Source: Algibacter_G agarivorans
GTDB taxonomy: Bacteria > Bacteroidota > Bacteroidia > Flavobacteriales > Flavobacteriaceae
NCBI RefSeq assembly: GCF_039543245.1
Contig: NZ_BAABJJ010000026.1
Span: forward strand, 1-37,859
Length of the DNA stretch: 37,859 nt
Direction of reading: 5' to 3'
This document shows, piece by piece, positions 33,265 to 37,859 of this stretch. Made by a program: the position numbers and the translations under genes. Below the pieces are notes generated by a model, which was not told where the DNA came from, did not search any database, and saw only the letters and a list, made by a program, of their open reading frames with translations. How positions within the stretch are numbered: position 1 is the first letter of the stretch; every line of letters begins with the position of its first letter.

Positions 33265-33999
33265 ATGATACAAGACACAAAAATAGCCGTACTAATTGAC
33301 GGCGATAATATTCCATCAAAGTATATTTCTGAAATGATGGAAGAAATAACTAAATACGGAACACCAACAATTAAGAGGATTTATGGCGATTGGACCAAAC
33401 CACATTTATCAAAATGGAAAAATGTATTGCTTGAAAACGCCATAACGCCTATACAGCAATATGGTTACACGACTGGGAAAAACGCAACGGATTCTGCTAT
33501 GATTATTGATGCTATGGATATTTTATATTCTGAAAAAGTTAATGGGTTTTGTTTGGTGTCTTCCGATAGTGATTTTACAAGACTTGCCACACGTTTACGT
33601 GAAGCTGCCATGGTAGTTTATGGTATGGGAGAGAAGAAAACTCCCAATCCATTTATAGTTGCATGTGATAAATTTATTTATTTAGAAATCCTTGCAACCG
33701 ACGATGAAAGTGATAAAGATGTTAAGGAAGGAAAACCCAAAAAAGCCAATTTATACAATATTACACCAAAGATTATTAGGCTTCTTAAAAATTCGGTAGC
33801 CGATGCTGCCGATGAAGATGGTTGGGCATTTTTAGGTGATGTAGGGTCTTTAATTCTAAAAAAGCAACCAAACTTTGATTCGCGTAACTTTGGGTTTCAA
33901 AAGTTAACACCACTTTTTAAATCACTTCCACAATTTGAAATGGAACAACGCGACCAACCCAATACGCGATTTAAATTGATTTATGTGAAGAATAAATAA
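33265..33999 (+). CDS. NYN-domain (PIN-like) protein with C-terminal OST-HTH/LOTUS-like domain
   Basis: The 244-residue protein starts with a NYN/LabA-type PIN-like nuclease domain: VLIDGDN (9-15), ATDSAMIIDAMD (from 74) and SSDSDF (99-104) supply the acidic residues D12, D76, D101 and D103 of a metal-dependent ribonuclease site. After an acidic linker (DDESDKDVKEG), residues near 165-240 form a winged-helix of the OST-HTH/LOTUS kind, an RNA-binding module often joined to this nuclease. The likely role is RNA processing or decay, inferred from the domains. It is a single gene, convergent with yebC, sharing a terminator. Confidence 0.87.
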   Translation: MIQDTKIAVLIDGDNIPSKYISEMMEEITKYGTPTIKRIYGDWTKPHLSKWKNVLLENAITPIQQYGYTTGKNATDSAMIIDAMDILYSEKVNGFCLVSSDSDFTRLATRLREAAMVVYGMGEKKTPNPFIVACDKFIYLEILATDDESDKDVKEGKPKKANLYNITPKIIRLLKNSVADAADEDGWAFLGDVGSLILKKQPNFDSRNFGFQKLTPLFKSLPQFEMEQRDQPNTRFKLIYVKNK

Positions 34000-34053
34000 T
34001 ATATTAAAAATAAAAAAGAGGATTTACTTCCTTTTTTTTATTTTTAATATATT
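33998..34053. terminator. Bidirectional terminator between NYN gene and yebC
   Basis: AATATATTAAAAATAAAAAA (33998-34017) pairs perfectly with 34034-34053, a 20-bp all-A/T stem; the loop holds GAGGA/TTCC bases that extend the pairing. It overlaps the NYN stop and precedes the yebC stop. Confidence 0.8.
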
Positions 34054-34064
34054 TAGGCTTAATA

Positions 34065-34781
34065 TTATGCCGTTTCTTCCATGGTATGATAGACGTTCTG
34101 TACATCATCATCCTCTTCAAGCTTTTCCAATAGTTTTTCAACATCTTCAGCTTGTTCTGGAGTTATTTGTTTTGTAACTTGAGGAATACGTTCAAAACCA
34201 GATGATAGAATTTCAATATCTCTACTTTCTAATTCTGCTTGGATAGCTCCAAAACTTTCAAAAGGGGCATAAATTAAAATGCCATCGTCATCTGCAAAAA
34301 CTTCTTCAGCACCAAAATCTATGAATTCTAATTCTATTTCCTCAGGGTCTAAACCTTCAGCATTAATTCTAAAATTACAAGTATGGTCGAACATGAAAAC
34401 CACAGATCCTGAAGTTCCTAAACTACCATCGCATTTATTAAAATAACTACGCACATTGGCAACGGTACGCGTATTGTTATCAGTAGCCGTTTCTACTAAA
34501 ACAGCAATACCATGAGGTGCGTAGCCTTCAAAAACGACTTCTTTGTAATCGCCCTGACCTTTTTCACTTGCTTTCTTTATGGCACGCTCTACATTGTCTT
34601 TTGGCATGTTTACAGATTTTGCATTCTGTATAACGGCTCTTAAACGCGAGTTACTATCTGGGTCTGGCCCACCTTCTTTTACAGCCATAACAATGTCCTT
34701 ACCGATACGAGTAAAAGCTTTACTCATGGCAGACCAACGTTTCATTTTCCTTGCTTTTCTAAACTCGAAAGCTCTTCCCAT
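34065..34781 (-). CDS. yebC: YebC/PmpR family translation/transcription regulator
   Basis: The 238-residue protein is a member of the YebC family. It starts with MGRAFEFRKARKMKRWSAMSKAFTRIGKDI, a Bacteroidota form of the usual AGHSKWANIKHRK start, followed by GPDPDSNSRLRAVIQNAK and MPKDNVERAIKKA. YEVVFEGYAPHG-like KEVVFEGYAPHG, TDNNTRTVANVRSYFNK and GSVVFMFD are further family blocks. YebC proteins bind DNA in some species and assist translation of proline stretches in others; which applies here is not known. A palindromic repeat sits 16 bases before the ATG. It ends a minus-strand group with gcvT. Confidence 0.93.
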   Translation of the reverse strand: MGRAFEFRKARKMKRWSAMSKAFTRIGKDIVMAVKEGGPDPDSNSRLRAVIQNAKSVNMPKDNVERAIKKASEKGQGDYKEVVFEGYAPHGIAVLVETATDNNTRTVANVRSYFNKCDGSLGTSGSVVFMFDHTCNFRINAEGLDPEEIELEFIDFGAEEVFADDDGILIYAPFESFGAIQAELESRDIEILSSGFERIPQVTKQITPEQAEDVEKLLEKLEEDDDVQNVYHTMEETA

Positions 34782-34796
34782 AATATATTTTTGTTT

Positions 34797-34835
34797 GTCA
34801 TTCCCTTGAACTCCGATAGCTATCGGGAGGGAATC
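34797..34835. repeat. Dispersed palindromic element, copy 2 (upstream of yebC)
   Basis: Outer arms GTCATTCCC (34797-34805) and GGGAATC (34829-34835) enclose the perfect palindrome CCGATAGCTATCGG (34813-34826). Seen from yebC, the element ends 15 to 16 bases before the ATG, so it would be within or near the leader. Confidence 0.8.
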
Positions 34836-34951
34836 TTTTTAAATTCTACCTAAATTTTCAATCTCGCAAATTTAAAAAAATCTACTTATCAAAATAATGG
34901 TTATTAATTTTAATTTTGAATTGACTGCAAACTGCTACTGAATATTATTTT

Positions 34952-35245
34952 TCATTCCTCATCAGGTTCTACAATATTTTCTATTGCTTCAGCCAACTTA
35001 AAATCTTTGTTTGTTACGCCACCAGCATCATGTGTAGATAATGAAATAGTTAGCACATTATAAACGTTAGACCATTCTGGATGATGATTTAAGGCTTCGC
35101 ATTCAAAAGCAATTCTGCTCATGGCACTAAAGCAATCCTTGAAATTATCGAATTCAAATTCCGCATGTATGGCATTATCATAGTATTCCCAATCTGGAAA
35201 GCGAAGTAATTTTTTTTCGATGTCGTCTGCGGAAAGTTTTTTCAT
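34952..35245 (-). CDS. Pterin-4a-carbinolamine dehydratase
   Basis: The 97-residue protein matches 4a-hydroxytetrahydrobiopterin dehydratase, which regenerates the pterin cofactor after aromatic amino acid hydroxylation. The signature is complete: EALNHHPEWSNVYN with H54, H55 and P56, then ISLSTHDAGGVTNKD with H72. Length is typical. It is on the minus strand 54 bases after the epimerase-like gene and 170 bases before yebC. Phenylalanine hydroxylase is not in the window. Some bacterial members instead help molybdopterin or act as partner proteins, so the pathway is not proven. Confidence 0.93.
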   Translation of the reverse strand: MKKLSADDIEKKLLRFPDWEYYDNAIHAEFEFDNFKDCFSAMSRIAFECEALNHHPEWSNVYNVLTISLSTHDAGGVTNKDFKLAEAIENIVEPDEE

Positions 35246-35299
35246 TTTAAATGTATTTTTTCGGAATTCAATTTAATCAATTTCAATGTGATTACCAAT

Positions 35300-36142
35300 C
35301 TATATTTTTAATTCTGAAAGTATATCTTGACTTACTAGTTGAAGATGTTTAGGGAGTTTGTTTAATTTTGGTAAAACCGCTAAATATCGATCATTATTTG
35401 TGGTATAAACACGTTTATAAATGGCTGTTTCTTCTAATTGAAAAGATTCAACAATTTCCTTTATAAAATCATCATGGTGAACCAAATCATGACTTCCTAA
35501 GTGAAAGATACCAGATTTATTTCTGTTGATGATATAATGAATTTGCTGAGTTATTTTAGAATATGTATTTACATTCATTATTAAATTTGGAAAGATTTCT
35601 ATGGGTTCTTTCGCTTTTACCAATTGAACGATTTCTTGAACTCGTGGAGATTGCGAACCGAAAACCATAGGTAATCTTAAAATAGCGATTTGCTTTTTTG
35701 GCAACCGCAATAGCATGTTTTCAATTTTTATTTTGAAATGCCCATAAATACTGTTGCTGTATGTTTTATCCTGTTCGTAACTTGGGTATTTTACATAGGC
35801 ATCAAAAACATTGGCCGATGATAAAAAAATAAGCCTGATTTTGTTTGTAAAAACATATTCAGCCAGATGTTGGTGTAAAAGGATTTGCTTTGAGAAATCG
35901 CCACGAAGTGCAGAAATAATAATAGTAGGTTTTACAATATCTAAGATTTCATAAATATCGTCTTCTTCCATATTATATTGAAAAAAGTGACTGTTCTTTT
36001 CGAAGGATTTATTTGAAGTATTGTAAGTGCCAAAAGTCCTAAAATAGGAGCAGAGCTCTTTGTAAATGGCACCACCTAAAAAACCACTGGCCCCTAAAAT
36101 TAAAATGCTATGTTTACTTTCTTTCCTCACCATCTTTTTCAT
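35300..36142 (-). CDS. RmlD-like NAD(P)-dependent sugar-nucleotide epimerase/reductase family protein
   Basis: The 280-residue protein has an N-terminal Rossmann fold with the loop LILGASGFLGG near 14-24 and the short-chain pattern S...Y..K expected of extended reductases: FLSSANVF near 104-111 and Y133GHFK (SIYGHFKIKIE). RLPMVFGSQ is the conserved C-terminal sugar-site edge. The overall arrangement resembles dTDP-4-dehydrorhamnose reductase (RmlD), but no other rhamnose gene is near, so the substrate is unknown. It lies 24 bases after gcvT and 54 before the pterin dehydratase gene, all on the minus strand. Confidence 0.8.
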   Translation of the reverse strand: MKKMVRKESKHSILILGASGFLGGAIYKELCSYFRTFGTYNTSNKSFEKNSHFFQYNMEEDDIYEILDIVKPTIIISALRGDFSKQILLHQHLAEYVFTNKIRLIFLSSANVFDAYVKYPSYEQDKTYSNSIYGHFKIKIENMLLRLPKKQIAILRLPMVFGSQSPRVQEIVQLVKAKEPIEIFPNLIMNVNTYSKITQQIHYIINRNKSGIFHLGSHDLVHHDDFIKEIVESFQLEETAIYKRVYTTNNDRYLAVLPKLNKLPKHLQLVSQDILSELKI

Positions 36143-36166
36143 TCGTGATTTTCAAGCTAAAAGGAA

Positions 36167-37249
36167 TTAGCTTTTATAAAACGGTAATTTAACCACTGTT
36201 GCTGGTACTGCGTTTTTACGTATTTGAATGTTTATTTTACTATTCACATCAGCAAAAATAGTTGGGACATAACCTAAACCTATGCCTTTTCCAAGTGATG
36301 GAGACATCGTACCAGAAGTTACAACACCAATTTTGTTTCCGTTGCCATCAACTATATCATAACCATGACGAGGAATACCACGTTCATCCAACTCAAAAGC
36401 AATGAGTTTACGATTTGAACCACGTTCTTTTTCAGCTTTTAACGCTTCAGAATTTGTAAAGTCTTTTGTGAATTTTGTTATCCATCCTAAACCAGCTTCT
36501 ATAGGCGAGGTGGTATCATCAATATCGTTTCCGTATAGGCAATAGCCCATTTCTAAACGCAAGGTGTCACGAGCTGCAAGACCAATTGGTTTAATACCAA
36601 AATCGGCTCCAGCTTCTAGTACTTTATCCCAAATTTGTTTAACCTCAGAGTTTTTGCAATAAATTTCAAAACCACCGCTTCCTGTATAGCCCGTTGCTGA
36701 AATAATAACGTTCTCAATACCTGCAAAATCGCCAACTACAAAATTATAGAATTTAATAGCCGATAAATCATGACTTGTTAAACTTTGCATGGCTTCAATG
36801 GCTTTTGGACCTTGAATAGCGAGTAGCGAGTAGTCCTCACTTATATTACGCATGGTAGCACCAATATCGTTTTTTGACTGAATCCAATTCCAATCTTTTT
36901 CTATGTTACTAGCGTTTACGACTAATAAGTAAGTTTCTTCTTTAATTTTATAGATGATTAAATCATCTACAATACCACCTTCATCATTTGGCAAACAGCT
37001 GTATTGTGCTTTACCAATGGTCAATTTTGAAGCATCGTTACTTGATACTTTTTGAATCAATTCAAGCGCATGTTCGCCATCAATTAAAAACTCGCCCATA
37101 TGCGAAACATCAAAAACACCAACGCTATTTCTAACCGTTTCGTGTTCCATGTTTACACCTTCATATTGAACAGGCATATTATAACCTGCAAAAGGGACAA
37201 TTTTTGCGCCTAGGGCTTTGTGGGTTTCTGTTAAGGCTGTGTTTTTCAT
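36167..37249 (-). CDS. gcvT: Glycine cleavage system T-protein (aminomethyltransferase)
   Basis: The ATG at 37249 (360 residues) is preferred to an in-frame ATG at 37270, because the latter lies inside the palindromic repeat and the family usually starts close to KNTALTETHKALGAK. The enzyme moves the methylene group from the lipoylated H-protein to tetrahydrofolate. Family blocks are PFAGYNMPVQYEG, VGVFDVSHMGEF, GGIVDDLIIYK, YTGSGGFEIYCKN and GLAARDTLRLEMGYCLYGND, in the normal order; the YTGSGGFE block binds folate. It is the first gene of a minus-strand group that includes a pterin dehydratase. The other glycine cleavage genes are not here. Confidence 0.95.
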   Translation of the reverse strand: MKNTALTETHKALGAKIVPFAGYNMPVQYEGVNMEHETVRNSVGVFDVSHMGEFLIDGEHALELIQKVSSNDASKLTIGKAQYSCLPNDEGGIVDDLIIYKIKEETYLLVVNASNIEKDWNWIQSKNDIGATMRNISEDYSLLAIQGPKAIEAMQSLTSHDLSAIKFYNFVVGDFAGIENVIISATGYTGSGGFEIYCKNSEVKQIWDKVLEAGADFGIKPIGLAARDTLRLEMGYCLYGNDIDDTTSPIEAGLGWITKFTKDFTNSEALKAEKERGSNRKLIAFELDERGIPRHGYDIVDGNGNKIGVVTSGTMSPSLGKGIGLGYVPTIFADVNSKINIQIRKNAVPATVVKLPFYKS

Positions 37250-37267
37250 TAAAAATAATTTTTTTTT

Positions 37268-37305
37268 CATTCCCTCGAATCCCGATAGCTATCGGGAGGA
37301 AATCC
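37268..37305. repeat. Dispersed palindromic element, copy 3 (upstream of gcvT)
   Basis: CATTCCC (37268-37274) precedes CCCGATAGCTATCGGG (37281-37296) and AGGAAATCC. The right outer arm is slightly degenerate compared with copy 2. Seen from gcvT, its end lies about 17 bases before the preferred ATG. Confidence 0.8.
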
Positions 37306-37447
37306 CCTTAAATTTTATCGAAAACAAATGTATTGAAAATTATATAAAATTGTTTGAGAGTCATGACCTATTATACCTAAACACTGTTTAAGATATATTT
37401 ATTAAGATATCGCTTTTTTTTTGTCAAAGTCAATTCTAAACCAATCC

Positions 37448-37469
37448 TGTCCTAAATAAATTTTGGACA
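37448..37469. repeat. Imperfect palindrome near the truncated IS4-type gene
   Basis: TGTCCTAAAT and ATTTTGGACA form a palindrome with one mismatch and a two-base centre. It lies about 43 bases beyond the transposase stop and could be part of the IS end, a terminator or the target; the other end is outside the window. Confidence 0.35.
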
Positions 37470-37511
37470 CACTAAATCTAACCATTTTACTGGTTTATTT
37501 CATTGCTTTTA

Positions 37512-37859
37512 CTAAATCTCAAAAAAGAACCCCTTGCACATACTTGTTTGCGGAGGTTGTTCCTTTGCAAATGGATTATCGAGCCATTTGTGCAGGTCTA
37601 CTTTAACAAAAAGATTAAGTCTGATAAAAGCTACTAAATTTGATAAATACCAAGCATGTTTGGCCTGTGTTTTTAGTGCTTTTAGGATGAGAATAGTTAT
37701 AAGTGCTGTCCAAATCTGTATCATAACCGCATTTTGGCTCGTTCCGATAAAAGACTTTATGTGCAGCTGTTGTTTTATATCCCTGATAAATATTTCTACT
37801 TCCCATCTAGCTTTGTAGAGTTCGGTTATGGTGTTTGCTGTCCAAGACATTTGATTTGT
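37512..37859 (-). CDS. IS4-family transposase, C-terminal part (runs off the window)
   Basis: The frame is open to the right edge (about 115 residues visible) so the N-terminal part lies outside; the ATG at 37850 is internal. The sequence contains the IS4 YREK signature, Y-x2-R-x3-E-x6-K, in YKARWEVEIFIRDIK, which includes the catalytic glutamate. It is followed by the typical LHIKSFIGTSQNAVMIQIWTALI region. The two other catalytic aspartates would be in the missing part. It shows a second mobile element next to gcvT. No frameshift is seen in the visible part, so whether it is intact cannot be judged. Confidence 0.88.
   Translation of the reverse strand, partial: TNQMSWTANTITELYKARWEVEIFIRDIKQQLHIKSFIGTSQNAVMIQIWTALITILILKALKTQAKHAWYLSNLVAFIRLNLFVKVDLHKWLDNPFAKEQPPQTSMCKGFFFEI

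Noticed and set aside
37250..37270. Upstream in-frame ATG for gcvT
   Set aside because: It lies inside the dispersed palindromic element and would add a Lys/Leu-rich heptapeptide absent from the family.
37273..37305. TCGAATCCCGA-like stretch considered as a tRNA T-arm
   Set aside because: No acceptor, D or anticodon arm is present; it is part of the palindromic element.

Overview
The window reads as a chromosomal segment of a member of the Bacteroidota, most likely the family Flavobacteriaceae. The DNA is AT-rich, start codons lack Shine-Dalgarno sequences, and several genes carry an exact TAnnTTTG box (the Bacteroidota -7 promoter element) 20 to 50 bases upstream. Protein types also fit: a SprB/HYR-repeat surface protein, DUF3822 next to rsmD, a DUF5117/5118-type metalloprotease, and a gamma/tau subunit without its zinc module.

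Layout. (1) 1-6276, minus strand: 5' part of a giant secreted adhesin-like gene that leaves the window. It has a signal peptide, a cadherin-like module, four SprB-type repeats and exactly 14 in-frame 237-bp HYR repeats. (2) 6277-6751: divergent regulatory region with a long dyad and a 20-bp-phased ATCGA repeat. (3) 6752-10315, plus: sixA-like phosphatase, ppk1 and ppx (polyphosphate metabolism), then a small outer-membrane barrel protein. (4) 10971-12612: a complete insertion sequence with inverted repeats, a 6-bp target duplication and hairpins on both sides of its transposase. (5) 12657-15573, minus: dnaX, a lipoprotein gene and miaE. (6) 15877-20291, plus: an SLC12-type cation/chloride cotransporter and a P1B-4 metal ATPase. 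(7) 20658-20960: RNase P RNA with its terminator. (8) 21042-24569, minus: two exported proteins, then rsmD, a DUF3822 gene and a membrane protein gene as an overlapping cluster. (9) 24698-30219, plus: a RecD/Pif1-like helicase, DUF4126 protein, kdsB, a HAD phosphatase, kdnB and a PlsC-type acyltransferase. kdsB and kdnB point to 8-amino-Kdo in the lipid A-core. (10) 30399-33017, minus: large exported zinc metalloprotease. (11) 33265-33999, plus: NYN-domain protein, convergent with (12) 34065-37249, minus: gcvT, an NAD-dependent epimerase-like gene, a pterin dehydratase gene and yebC. (13) 37512-37859: 3' end of an IS4-type transposase cut by the window edge.

Most of the window is ordinary core genome. 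I see no CRISPR array, tRNA, phage or defence island, and no clearly new multi-gene system. The signals best worth a second look are the mosaic HYR array with its upstream dyad, a palindromic element (core CCGATAGCTATCGG) placed at nearly the same distance before both yebC and gcvT, the kdsB/kdnB cluster, the P1B-4 ATPase with an N-terminal domain lacking CxxC, and the conserved but uncharacterised rsmD-DUF3822 neighbourhood.
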